64,000 nt of DNA from Pseudanabaena sp. Salubria-1 (GCA_023336205.1 JALQCR010000013.1:1-64000); one strand, 5' to 3'. Counted from the first letter of the stretch, positions 20,048-29,720 are shown. The notes: a model not told the origin generated them from the letters alone. A program made the numbers and translations.

Positions 20048-20710
20048 ATGTTGCCTAAACTCAAACTGATTAGCCATATTCTTTGTCCCTATGTACAGAG
20101 ATCGCTAATCACTGTCATCGAAAAGCAAATACCTTGCGATCGCGAATATATTGACCTTGCCAATAAACCAGACTGGTTTCTCAAAATTTCGCCATTAGGT
20201 AAAGTTCCTCTGCTCCTCGTCGATGGCGAAGTCTTGTTTGAGTCTGCTGTAATTTGTGAATATCTCGATGAAATTACACCAGATTCTCTACATCCACTAG
20301 ATCCTTTAACAAAAGCTAAACATCGCTCATGGATTGAGTTTGGCTCAAATCTACTTGCGAAAATCGCGGGATTCTATGCTGCTAAAGATGAAGAGACTTT
20401 TGAAACAAAACGTTTGGATTTAATTGCAAATCTAGAAATACTCGAAGCTCAATTAGATGCACAACCATATTTTGCTGGTGAAAAGTTTTCACTGATCGAT
20501 GCGGTCTATGCGCCCATTTTTCGATACTTTGTCGCTTTTGATCGCTATCAAAATTTTGGCTTTAGCGATCGGACTCCCAAGATTAATGCTTGGAGGGAAG
20601 CATTGTTGGAAAGACCATCTGTACAACAAGCAGTTTCTGAAAACTATTACGATTTATTAGATGTGTTTCTCAAAAAGAGAAATAGTTTTTTAAGCGAGTT
20701 GATGAATTAG
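20048..20710 (+). CDS. Glutathione S-transferase family protein
   Basis: ISHILCPYVQRSLITVIEKQIP; NKPDWFLKISPLGKVPLL; LFESAVICEYLDE. Confidence 0.92.
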   Translation: MLPKLKLISHILCPYVQRSLITVIEKQIPCDREYIDLANKPDWFLKISPLGKVPLLLVDGEVLFESAVICEYLDEITPDSLHPLDPLTKAKHRSWIEFGSNLLAKIAGFYAAKDEETFETKRLDLIANLEILEAQLDAQPYFAGEKFSLIDAVYAPIFRYFVAFDRYQNFGFSDRTPKINAWREALLERPSVQQAVSENYYDLLDVFLKKRNSFLSELMN

Positions 20711-20789
20711 TAAGGTGGGCAATGCCCACCCTACAATCTAAATTCTTGTCCCTCCCCTTTGCAAGGGCTGGGCTAGAGTGGGGTAAATA

Positions 20790-21239
20790 TTATCTAATGT
20801 GTGTTTCTAAGGAAGGTTGAAACTCTTCCCATCGACGGCTGACTTGCTCGTAACAGTCAGGGGGGAATATTTTCAGGTTTTGGAAGAGATTGATTTCGAG
20901 ATGCTTCTCCATTTTCATTAGTAGAACAATCTCTTTATTTGGGGCATAATTCCCGACAGCTTGCACCAGAACAGTAATCAATTCTTGATCGAGGGAAAAA
21001 GCTTGAATTGAAGAGATTAATTCTTGTTCAGCAATAAATTTGGTTTTAAATGGAGTGACTTCTAAACCTGTGTTACTGGGAGCGATCGCACTGCGATCGA
21101 TATCACAAACTACGACTCCGCGACCATGTTGCAAAAAGCCTTGCCATGCGGAATAGCCGATCATCATCAAGTTTGCGTGAATAAAGCTTTTTTGCCAATA
21201 GCCAAAATTGCCTTGCCAGTCGCTGTCTTTTAACTTCAT
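20790..21239 (-). CDS. Uncharacterised 149-aa protein downstream of cobalamin riboswitch
   Basis: ORF with GAGGT-like RBS just upstream; no family recognised. Confidence 0.7.
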   Translation of the reverse strand: MKLKDSDWQGNFGYWQKSFIHANLMMIGYSAWQGFLQHGRGVVVCDIDRSAIAPSNTGLEVTPFKTKFIAEQELISSIQAFSLDQELITVLVQAVGNYAPNKEIVLLMKMEKHLEINLFQNLKIFPPDCYEQVSRRWEEFQPSLETHIR

Positions 21240-21277
21240 CTATTACCTCGTAGATGTAGATTTATGGATTTGAAATG

Positions 21278-21413
21278 AGCTTCGGCGGGCGTTCTGACTT
21301 TTTCTGCTGATCAACAGAAAATCACAGTTGCGGGACAGCGTTGGATTTGCACCAATCTTTCCCCATTACTTTTAGTGACTGCTCCTCACTAAAACCGAAA
21401 GCTGAAGTCAAAG
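21278..21413 (-). ncRNA. Cobalamin riboswitch
   Basis: Minus strand: GGGGAAAGATTGGTGCAAATCCAACGCTGTCCCGCAACTGTGA...AAGTCAGAACGCCCGCC, matching the AdoCbl riboswitch core and B12-box-like 3' part. Confidence 0.9.
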
Positions 21414-21423
21414 TATAACATTA

Positions 21424-21566
21424 GGACTTACATAGCCCTGCACTCAAGTGCGGGCTAAAAGCTCAAACCCGTTTCAACGGGTTAATTTAAACTATTCTGT
21501 AGTCCACTTCAGTGGACTTGAGCTTTGAGCCAAGAACTTGAGTTCTTGGTTTATTTGCGTAAGTCC
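21424..21566. mobile_element. MITE-like element copy A
   Basis: TIR GGACTTAC...GTAAGTCC flanked by TA; internal hairpins; related to 41341-41486. Confidence 0.7.
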
Positions 21567-21597
21567 TAGCATCTATGGAGATTAGGGCTTTAACAGG

Positions 21598-21644
21598 TTT
21601 TAAAAGCACAAAAGTGTTAGCCCACTTTGTGCTTTTAAAACCTT
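21598..21644. repeat. Hairpin upstream of ATPase gene
   Basis: AGGTTTTAAAAGCACAAA...TTTGTGCTTTTAAAACCT. Confidence 0.6.
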
Positions 21645-21762
21645 ACTGGGTTTGATTTTTAATTCGCAAAAGTGTTAGCCCACTTTCATGAGTTGGTATT
21701 GCATCCGCTATATTAGGATAGGCATCACTTGATATGGCTCATCCTCATCCTAAAATCCGACT

Positions 21763-23055
21763 ATGGATCTTGAACTTTCGCGATTTTATAAGGCTTGCAA
21801 TCCTACGCATCCTCTTGATTCTAGTAATGAAGAGGATCGTAGTTATTATGTTGATCTTTCAACGGTGCGTGGGGAAAAGTTAATTGAAAGCTTATCGCGT
21901 AAGATTGTGCGAATTTCGCCCGATGAGTCCACCTGTCAATTATTTACAGGACATATCGGCTGTGGCAAATCGACGGAGCTTTTGCGGCTGAAGCATGAGT
22001 TGACCGAGAAAAAGTTTCATGTGGCGTATTTTGAATGCGATCGCCAGTTGGAACTGAGTGATGTCGATGCGAGTGATATTTTGTTAGCGATCGCGGGTCA
22101 ACTCAGCAAAGGATTGGAACAGGAGGGCATTAATATAATCCCCGAATATTTCAAAAAATTGTTTGGTGAATTGAAGGATATTTTGCAAACTAAACTTGAT
22201 TTGAGCGCAAATTTCAAGCTGTCGGTGGGGATTGCTGAGATTACGGCTCAAGCCAAGAATAGCCCGTCATTGCGTCGGCAAATGCGCGAACGCTTAGAAT
22301 CACGCACCAATAGCATTATTACTTCCATTAATAAGGAGTTATTGGCTCCTGCCAAGGAGAGATTGCAAGCTGCTGGCAAGAAAGGCTTAGTCGTGATTGT
22401 GGACAACCTCGATCGCATTGAAAATCGCATCGATCTTAAAGAGCAGTCCAAAGCAGGATATTTGTTTGTTGAACGGGGCGATCAGTTGCGAGGGTTGGAT
22501 TGTCATGTGGTTTATACAGTGCCGTTGTTGCTGACTTTTTCTAATGATGCAGCGATCGTCACCAGTCGATTTGGAACCGATATTAAGACTTTGCCGATGG
22601 TTCCTGCGCGATTGGCAGATGGCAGTGAGTGCGAGGCAGGAATGGCGCTACTCAGACAGATTGTAATGGCGAGAGCATTTCCTAATGTTAATTCTGTCCA
22701 ACGCATTAGTGATGAGTTTGTGAATAAAGTATTCGATAGTCCCAAAACTCTCGATCGCCTATGTCAAGCTAGTGGTGGTCATGTCCGCAATTTATTTCGA
22801 TTGCTGTATGGTTGCTTAGAGCAGGACGATCCACCGATTACCGCCAAATTAGTTGAGAGCATCATCGCTAAGGAACGGAATAAAATGGTAAAGACGATCA
22901 CTGATGATGAATGGGATTTAATTAAGAAGGTGCAACAGGATAAGCGTGTGCGTGGTGAGGCGGAGTATCAAACCCTGATCAAGAGTCAGTTTGTGTTTGA
23001 GTATGAGTATCAAGGTAATCTGAGATCTTGCACCATTCCTGAAAGAGTTAAGTAG
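21763..23055 (+). CDS. P-loop (AAA-like) ATPase, C-terminus replaced by IS-derived residues
   Basis: Walker A GHIGCGKST, Walker B GLVVIVDNLDRIE; last residues LRSCTIPERVK are encoded by the IS end. Confidence 0.85.
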   Translation: MDLELSRFYKACNPTHPLDSSNEEDRSYYVDLSTVRGEKLIESLSRKIVRISPDESTCQLFTGHIGCGKSTELLRLKHELTEKKFHVAYFECDRQLELSDVDASDILLAIAGQLSKGLEQEGINIIPEYFKKLFGELKDILQTKLDLSANFKLSVGIAEITAQAKNSPSLRRQMRERLESRTNSIITSINKELLAPAKERLQAAGKKGLVVIVDNLDRIENRIDLKEQSKAGYLFVERGDQLRGLDCHVVYTVPLLLTFSNDAAIVTSRFGTDIKTLPMVPARLADGSECEAGMALLRQIVMARAFPNVNSVQRISDEFVNKVFDSPKTLDRLCQASGGHVRNLFRLLYGCLEQDDPPITAKLVESIIAKERNKMVKTITDDEWDLIKKVQQDKRVRGEAEYQTLIKSQFVFEYEYQGNLRSCTIPERVK

Positions 23056-24277
23056 GAATGGGTTTGAGAATAATTTCAAACCCATGACGAGCAGCAATAT
23101 CGGCACTAATTTGGAGATACCTAAGAAGTTTCAACCAAAGGACAGAAGGAAATAAAACGGAAAGTGTCAAATCACAGGTAGCTTTCCAGTCCAAGACAGG
23201 AGGACTCGACCATTGATCAATCCAATGGGCCAAAAGATAAGCAAGCAGAGAGAGGATAAGCCAACGATAAACACCAAGTTTTGTAGATTGCCCAAAACAA
23301 TGCAAACCAAAGCGATGTTTGATGGTTTTGAAGAATCCCTCAATCGCCCAACGCTTACGACCTAACATCACCAGATAAGCACCAGAATAAGGATGAGAAG
23401 AGACAACAAAGCGTAACTCCCGTTTACTATCAGCTCTTTTGAGCCAAAACCAAGAGATCGTCAAAGGCTGAGTTAGCCCTTCTAGCAAAATTTGTTGTCC
23501 ACGTTTGCCATGACGATAAAGTTGTTTGACTGTACGGCCATCTTGAAGTTTACGATTGTTGCGTACACCGACAACGATGCGCCAAGTCTTGGCGCGGACA
23601 GTATTGAAAAACTTCACCGTACTAAACTCAGTATCAGCAAGGACAATCACAGTCTTGCCTTGGGTTAGTTGCTTGGGTACTGTCCCCAATAACTTACAAG
23701 CTAAGTCAGAGGGACTGGGGTATCCTTTGCCGCGCCATACTCTAAAACTCCATGGTACGCGCCACTCTCCATAGACCAGATACAGTACAACCAGATGTAG
23801 TCCTCGCTTTCCGTTTAGTATTCTCACCCATGGGTCTGGTTCGTTTTGGGTGGGATTGCTCAAATGTAAAAACTTGCCGCTTTTTTCTAGGGTAGTCAAG
23901 TCTATCAGTATCTTTAATGGCACTTGTTTCGATGGGCGATGCTTGGCGATTTGTCCCAAAATAGCCTGCCGTGTTGACCGAATTACTGCTCTCGTTGACC
24001 AGTTATAGTGATTGAGAAATCGGCTGAGTGCACTCGCTGATTTTATCTGTGTATGTTCTGGATAAGGATGCCTTTGTGCTTCGAGAAATAGTCCTAGTAT
24101 TGCATTGAGACTTGCTGTTTGATACACACTTGGCATCAAACACAGAAGACTATACACTAGCCCTTGGGCGTGCTTAACGATGCTTTCCATGCTCGTTATT
24201 TAATTTACTACTACGCCCTTTTTTTCACATTTCTGCTCTTTCTGCAACCCCTTTTCTTGAATGGTGCAAGATCTCAG
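23020..24277 (-). mobile_element. IS4/IS701-type element copy 1 (1258 bp)
   Basis: TIR CTGAGATCTTGCACCATTC...GAATGGTGCAAGATCTCAG, 4-bp TSD TAAT, same as 47380-48637. Confidence 0.93.
23048..24190 (-). CDS. IS4/IS701-like DDE transposase
   Basis: 380-aa ORF identical to 47408-48550. Confidence 0.9.
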   Translation of the reverse strand: MESIVKHAQGLVYSLLCLMPSVYQTASLNAILGLFLEAQRHPYPEHTQIKSASALSRFLNHYNWSTRAVIRSTRQAILGQIAKHRPSKQVPLKILIDLTTLEKSGKFLHLSNPTQNEPDPWVRILNGKRGLHLVVLYLVYGEWRVPWSFRVWRGKGYPSPSDLACKLLGTVPKQLTQGKTVIVLADTEFSTVKFFNTVRAKTWRIVVGVRNNRKLQDGRTVKQLYRHGKRGQQILLEGLTQPLTISWFWLKRADSKRELRFVVSSHPYSGAYLVMLGRKRWAIEGFFKTIKHRFGLHCFGQSTKLGVYRWLILSLLAYLLAHWIDQWSSPPVLDWKATCDLTLSVLFPSVLWLKLLRYLQISADIAARHGFEIILKPIPT

Positions 24278-24320
24278 TAATAGTTGGTTTGACCGAAATC
24301 CGATTTTGGATGATTAAGAC

Positions 24321-24410
24321 CCTCACCCCCCAGCCCCCTCTCCCAAAGGGCGAGGGGGAGCCAGAATTTACTCCCCTCTCCCCATGGGAGAGGGGCTGGG
24401 GTGAGGGAAG
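24321..24410. repeat. MITE-like palindromic repeat, intergenic copy
   Basis: CCCTCACCCCCCAGCCCCCTCTCCC...GGGAGAGGGGCTGGGGTGAGGG. Confidence 0.75.
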
Positions 24411-24431
24411 TCTTTATTTAAGGAGAGTTCT

Positions 24432-27400
24432 ATGAGCGATCGCACCGATATAATTGTAGAGAATAATCGCGATGCCTTACGTCGATTGACGAGAATTGTG
24501 ACGAGATCGCAAGGGTTTTCTTTGTCGATCGCTTTGTGTAACTATCGCGTATTGCAGGAGCGTGTATTAGAGGATTTGCGATCGCAACTTGCCGAGAATG
24601 GCTTACCTGAAACGGCGATCGCCATACTTGAACTGAAACCTGACACTAAGACTTTACTTGCGCCAATTCAGGAATTGATGGGAGAGGTGCATCAATTGCC
24701 CATTGAGCAGAAGCCCAAGGTGTTGATGGTTTTGGGATTGGATGCAGTTACGGAAATCGAAGCGGTTTTGAAGTCGGCAAATCGGGTCAGGGAAGAATTT
24801 GCCAATTGTTTAGAATTTCCGATGGTGTTATGGCTGAACGATCGCACTCAGGATATTTTGACCCGTGAGGCGAGTGATTTGGCGAACTGGACTACGGCGG
24901 GGGCGATCGAGTTTCAGCTTGAGACGATGGAATTAAAGGAACTGGTGCAAGATTCGATCAGAGCGATGTTTTATCGCTATTTGCAGCCTCAAGGTTTGGG
25001 CGATTGGGATGCGAGTTTGCAACAGTTTGAACTAATTACGGCGATCGCGGACTTAGAAGCTCAAGCCATTGAGATTAGTGATGAAATTAGCGCAGGGTTA
25101 GATTTTGCGTTTGGCTGTATGGCAATGACTGAGGGGGAGATCGGCAAGGCAAAAGCTTTATTTGAGAGGAGTTTAGCCTTTTGGCGACAATCAGGGGATC
25201 AGCTTAAACAGGCTGTATGTCTATTGCAATTGGGATTAGGCGATCGCAGTTTGGCGATGCGTGAGCGTTATCAGAAGCAGCCTTTTTATGTAACTTCTCA
25301 GCAGTATTTAGCTGAAAGTATGGATATTTTGCGGAACCTGCAACGAGGGGAATTGATGGCGTTATATATCAATTTCTTGACTGCGACATGGGAGGAGTTA
25401 TTAGCTCTCACCCCTAGCCCCTCTCCCATGGGGAGAGGGGAACAAGAAACTAATTTGATTTCTCCTCTCCCAGAGGAACAGGGAACTCAAGCTTTATCTC
25501 TGCCCCCCTCTCCCTCTGGGAGAGGGGTTGGGGGTGAGGGCTTAGAATCTCTCGTCAATGAGGCTCTAGCGCTCCATGAAATCTATCCCAATCTCCTGCG
25601 CGAATCCCACGATCGCGGGATTCTTGCGTCAGTGAAGTTGATGCAACAGAACTATCGGGCGGCAAAGGAATCGGCGGAATCGGCACTGGCACTATATGCC
25701 CAAGGGGAAGCGCTGCAACTGGCTAACCTTGCACCTTCGCGGCGCTATGGCTATGCTAAATATGAGCTTTGGTTAGCGAGGGCTTTGGAGGGATTGGGCG
25801 ATCGCCCCTTGGCGATCGCGAGACTGGAGGGAGTACGCGATCGCTGGCTGAGTGAGCAACATCCCTATGATGCTCAGATCTATGTGTCAGTTTTGGAGGA
25901 GTTGCGATCGCTTTACACTGCGTCGGCTATGTATCTAGAAGCTTTTGAAACTAAGCAACATCAGCGATCGGTGGAGCAGCAGTATGGGCTGAGGGCTTTC
26001 ATCGGTGCGGGGACTTTAAATCCGAAGCGGGAAAGAACTAATTTCGATATGTATGCGAATGTTGCGGAACAGTCTGACAAAATCGCGCAGGAGATTGAAG
26101 CTTCGGGGCGGATGCTGGATGTGGAGAAGTTGGTCGATCGCATTGGTCAGGCGCGATATCCTCTGACTGTAATTCATGGTGATTCGGGTGCAGGCAAAAG
26201 CTCAATTTTGATTGGTGGCTTGGTTCCTGCCTTACGCGCAAAGGGAACGATTGATGGGCGCAAGGTGTTAGTTTTTGCGATTAAAAATTACAAAGATTGG
26301 AGTGCAGAAGTTAAACACAAGTTACAAAAATATTTTGGCGATCGCCGTCCCGAGCTCGACCCGATTCAGCATTTCAAGCGGAATATTGATGAGAATTATT
26401 TGACGGTGTTGATTTTCGATCAGTTTGAGGATTTCTTTTTTAAGAAGGAAGATTTTCGCGATCGCTTGCCGTTTTATAAGTTCTTGAAAGCTTGCTTGCA
26501 TACGGATTTTGTGCGGGTGGTGTTGTCGTTGCGGGAGGACTATCTGCATTATTTGTTGGAATGCGATCGGGCTGTGGATTTGGAAAAAGTGGAGAATGAT
26601 ATTCTCGGTAAGCAGGTGCGGTACTATTTGGGTGATTTTACGCAGGTGCAAGCACGACAGGTGATCGAGGCGTTGACTAGGCGATCGCAGTTACGTTTGG
26701 AGCCTGAGTTGATTGAGCGTCTTGTGACGGATTTGAGTGGTGAGCAGTTGCGGATTTTGCCAATTGAGTTGCAGGTGGTGGGGGCGCAGTTGGAGTCGGA
26801 GGTTCCGCCAATCGCGAATCTGCGTGAGTATCTTGCATTGACGGGTGATACGCATCGGAAACCGAGTGAGGTGTTAGTGGAGCGGTGGTTGGAGAATGTG
26901 GTGCGGGATTGTGGGGTGGCGAATCAGGTGTTGGCGGAGAGGGTGTTGTATGCGTTGACGGGGAATGAGGAGAAGCGTCCGCAAAAGACGCAAGCGGAGC
27001 TTGCTAGTGAGTTGTTGGGTGAGGTTTCTGGTGATGGTTTAGAGGTTAGATCCCCCCTACCCCCCTTGCAAAGGGGGGCTTTGGATTCTTCTGATAGTTT
27101 AAGGGTTAGATCCCCCCTATCCCCCTTGCAAAGGGGGGCTTTGGATGATTTAGGCAGTGTAGATAACTCAGTCCCCCTTTCTAAGGGGGATGCCGAAGGC
27201 AGGGGGATCGAACCTCTCAACGAAGCAGAAAGTCTCGCGCTGGTGCTAGCGGTTCTCGTTGGCTCTGGGCTTGCTTTTCGGGTGAGTAGCTCACCTGATG
27301 ACCGCTTTCAATTGATTCATGATTATTTGGTTAGCTTTATTCGCAAGAAGTATCGTGTTGATGTGATGGCGGAGTTGCGGGAAGAACGGAAGAAGAGGGA

Positions 27401-29171
27401 ATTGGCGGAAAAGGAGAAAGATATATATGCAGTTGCGAATCGTAAGGCTGGAGAAAGAATCAGGGTTGGATCGATATTTTTAGGAGTTGCTTCTGTGGCG
27501 GCGATCGGAATTGGTATTTATGCTGGTAAGACCTTGCAAGAATCGGAAAAATCTTTAGCAGTTACGCAAATAGAAAAACAGAGTGCTGAAGCCGAAAGAC
27601 TTTTTAAAACTCAAGAATTTCAAGCCTTTCTGCCTGCGGTCAGAGGCGCGAAACGTCTCAAAACATTTATTAAAGATTCTCAACAAATCGATCAATATCC
27701 TTCTATTAGTCCTCTGGGTGCATTGCAGTTGATTTTGAGAGATGGACGAGAGAGGTTGCAATTTTGGGCAAATAGCGTCGTATTTTCATCTGATGGCAAA
27801 ATGTTAGCGACCCGTGGCAGGGACGGAACCGCTCGCATTTGGGATCTTCAGGGCAAAGAGATTGCGAAACTGGTTGGGTATCAAGGGGATGTTTATAGCG
27901 TCGAATTTTCACCCGATGGCAAAAGGTTAGCGACCAGTGGTAGTGACGGAACCGCGAGGATTTGGGATCTAGAAGGAAAAGAGATCGCGAAACTGGTTGG
28001 GCATCAAGAGTCTGTTTATAGCGTCGTATTTTCTTCTGATGGCAAAATGTTAGCGACCAGTGGCAGGGACGGAACCGCTCGCATTTGGGATCTTCAGGGC
28101 AAAGAGATTGCGAAACTGGTTGGGCATCAAGAGGATGTTTCTAGCGTCGTATTTTCTTCTGATGGCAAAATGTTAGCGACCAGTGGCAGTGACGGAACTG
28201 CTCGCATTTGGGATCTTCAGGGCAAAGAGATTGCGAAACTGGTTGGGCATCAAGAGGATGTTTCTAGCGTCGTATTTTCTCCTGATGGCAAAATGTTAGC
28301 GACCAGTGGCAGTGACGGAACTGCTCGCATTTGGGATCTTCAGGGCAAAGAGATTGCGAAACTGGTTGGGCATCAAGGGTATGTTTTTAGCGTCGTATTT
28401 TCTCCTGATGGCAAAATGTTAGCGACCAGTGGCAGTGACGGAACTGCTCGCATTTGGGATCTTCAGGGCAAAGAGATTGCGAAACTGGTTGGGCATCAAG
28501 AGCATGTTTCTAGCGTCGTATTTTCTCCTGATGGCAAAATGTTAGCGACCAGTGGCAGTGACGGAACTGCTCGCATTTGGGATCTTCAGGGCAAAGAGAT
28601 TGCGAAACTGGTTGGGCATCAAGGGTATGTTTCTAGCGTCGTATTTTCTCCTGATGGCAAAATGTTAGCGACCAGTGGCAGTGACGGAACTGCTCGCATT
28701 TGGGATCTTCAGGGCAAAGAGATTGCGAAACTGGTTGGACATCAAGAGGATGTTTCTAGCGTCGTATTTTCTTTTGATGGCAAAATGTTAGCGACCAGTG
28801 GCAGTGACGGAACTGCTCGCATTTGGGATCTTCAGGGCAAAGAGATTGCGAAACTGGTTGGGCATCAAGGGGATGTTTATAGCGTCGTATTTTCTTCTGA
28901 TGGCAAAATGTTAGCGACCAGTGGCATTGACGGAACCGCTCGCATTACCGCTCGCATTTGGGATCTTCAGGGCAAAGAGATTGCGAAACTGGTTGGGCAT
29001 CAAGGGGATGTTTCTAGTGTCGTATTTTCTTCTGATGGCAAAATGTTAGCGACCAGTGGCAGTGACGGAACTGCTCGCATTTGGGATCTTCAGGGCAAAG
29101 AGATTGCGAAACTGGTTGGGCATCAAGGGATGTTTCTAGTGTCGTATTTTCTTCTGATGGCAAAATGTTAG
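24432..29171 (+). CDS. TPR-nSTAND NTPase-TM-WD40 protein (5' part; frameshifted in WD40 array)
   Basis: Walker A GDSGAGKSS, FDQFEDFF Walker B, LSLREDYL, TM IFLGVASVAAIGIGIYA, WD40 repeats FSSDGKMLATSGSDGTARIWDLQGKEIAKLVGHQ. Confidence 0.92.
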   Translation: MSDRTDIIVENNRDALRRLTRIVTRSQGFSLSIALCNYRVLQERVLEDLRSQLAENGLPETAIAILELKPDTKTLLAPIQELMGEVHQLPIEQKPKVLMVLGLDAVTEIEAVLKSANRVREEFANCLEFPMVLWLNDRTQDILTREASDLANWTTAGAIEFQLETMELKELVQDSIRAMFYRYLQPQGLGDWDASLQQFELITAIADLEAQAIEISDEISAGLDFAFGCMAMTEGEIGKAKALFERSLAFWRQSGDQLKQAVCLLQLGLGDRSLAMRERYQKQPFYVTSQQYLAESMDILRNLQRGELMALYINFLTATWEELLALTPSPSPMGRGEQETNLISPLPEEQGTQALSLPPSPSGRGVGGEGLESLVNEALALHEIYPNLLRESHDRGILASVKLMQQNYRAAKESAESALALYAQGEALQLANLAPSRRYGYAKYELWLARALEGLGDRPLAIARLEGVRDRWLSEQHPYDAQIYVSVLEELRSLYTASAMYLEAFETKQHQRSVEQQYGLRAFIGAGTLNPKRERTNFDMYANVAEQSDKIAQEIEASGRMLDVEKLVDRIGQARYPLTVIHGDSGAGKSSILIGGLVPALRAKGTIDGRKVLVFAIKNYKDWSAEVKHKLQKYFGDRRPELDPIQHFKRNIDENYLTVLIFDQFEDFFFKKEDFRDRLPFYKFLKACLHTDFVRVVLSLREDYLHYLLECDRAVDLEKVENDILGKQVRYYLGDFTQVQARQVIEALTRRSQLRLEPELIERLVTDLSGEQLRILPIELQVVGAQLESEVPPIANLREYLALTGDTHRKPSEVLVERWLENVVRDCGVANQVLAERVLYALTGNEEKRPQKTQAELASELLGEVSGDGLEVRSPLPPLQRGALDSSDSLRVRSPLSPLQRGALDDLGSVDNSVPLSKGDAEGRGIEPLNEAESLALVLAVLVGSGLAFRVSSSPDDRFQLIHDYLVSFIRKKYRVDVMAELREERKKRELAEKEKDIYAVANRKAGERIRVGSIFLGVASVAAIGIGIYAGKTLQESEKSLAVTQIEKQSAEAERLFKTQEFQAFLPAVRGAKRLKTFIKDSQQIDQYPSISPLGALQLILRDGRERLQFWANSVVFSSDGKMLATRGRDGTARIWDLQGKEIAKLVGYQGDVYSVEFSPDGKRLATSGSDGTARIWDLEGKEIAKLVGHQESVYSVVFSSDGKMLATSGRDGTARIWDLQGKEIAKLVGHQEDVSSVVFSSDGKMLATSGSDGTARIWDLQGKEIAKLVGHQEDVSSVVFSPDGKMLATSGSDGTARIWDLQGKEIAKLVGHQGYVFSVVFSPDGKMLATSGSDGTARIWDLQGKEIAKLVGHQEHVSSVVFSPDGKMLATSGSDGTARIWDLQGKEIAKLVGHQGYVSSVVFSPDGKMLATSGSDGTARIWDLQGKEIAKLVGHQEDVSSVVFSFDGKMLATSGSDGTARIWDLQGKEIAKLVGHQGDVYSVVFSSDGKMLATSGIDGTARITARIWDLQGKEIAKLVGHQGDVSSVVFSSDGKMLATSGSDGTARIWDLQGKEIAKLVGHQGMFLVSYFLLMAKC
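25406..25540. repeat. In-frame copy of MITE-like repeat inside the STAND CDS
   Basis: CTCACCCCTAGCCCCTCTCCC...GGGAGAGGGGTTGGGGGTGAGG, same termini as 24321-24410; encodes LTPSPSPMGRG...SPSGRGVGGEG. Confidence 0.8.
27042..27217. repeat. In-frame cluster of CCCCCTTGCAAAGGGGG-type palindromes inside the STAND CDS
   Basis: GAGGTTAGATCCCCCCTACCCCCCTTGCAAAGGGGGGCTTTGGAT repeated, outer arm GGGGGATCGAACCTC. Confidence 0.8.
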
Positions 29172-29720
29172 CGACCAGTGGCAGTGACGGAACTGCTCGC
29201 ATTTGGGATCTTCAGGGCAAAGAGATTGCGAAACTGGTTGGGCATCAAGGGGATGTTTCTAGCGTCGTATTTTCTTCTGATGGCAAAATGTTAGCGACCA
29301 GTGGCAGGGACGGAACCGCTCGCATTTGGGATCTTCAGGGCAAAGAGATTGCGAAACTGGTTGGGCATCAAGAGTATGTTTCTAGCGTCGTATTTTCATC
29401 GGATGGCAAAATGTTAGCGACCAGTGGCAGTGACGGAACTGCTCGCATTTGGGATCTTCAGGGCAAAGAGATTGCGAAACTGGTTGGGCATCAAGAGTAT
29501 GTTTATAGCGTCGTATTTTCATCGGATGGCAAAATGTTAGCGACCAGTGGCAGTGACGGAACTGCTCGCATTTGGGATCTTCAGGGCAAAGAGATTGCGA
29601 AACTGGTTGGGCATCAAGAGCATGTTTCTAGCGTCGAATTTTCTTCTGATGGCAAAATGTTAGCGACCAGTGGCAGGGACGGAACGGCGCGAATCTGGGA
29701 TCTACAGGGCAGACAGATTG
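27772..29720 (+). repeat. 16 tandem 123-bp WD40-encoding repeats
   Basis: Near-identical units; variation concentrated in a few codons. Confidence 0.95.

Noticed and set aside
26322-29202. Minus-strand ORFs opposite the STAND gene
   Set aside because: Antisense by-products of the coding and repeat sequence; no family signature
27772-29720. Possible CRISPR array (regular repeats)
   Set aside because: The 123-bp period is coding, in frame, and encodes WD40 motifs; there are no unique spacers
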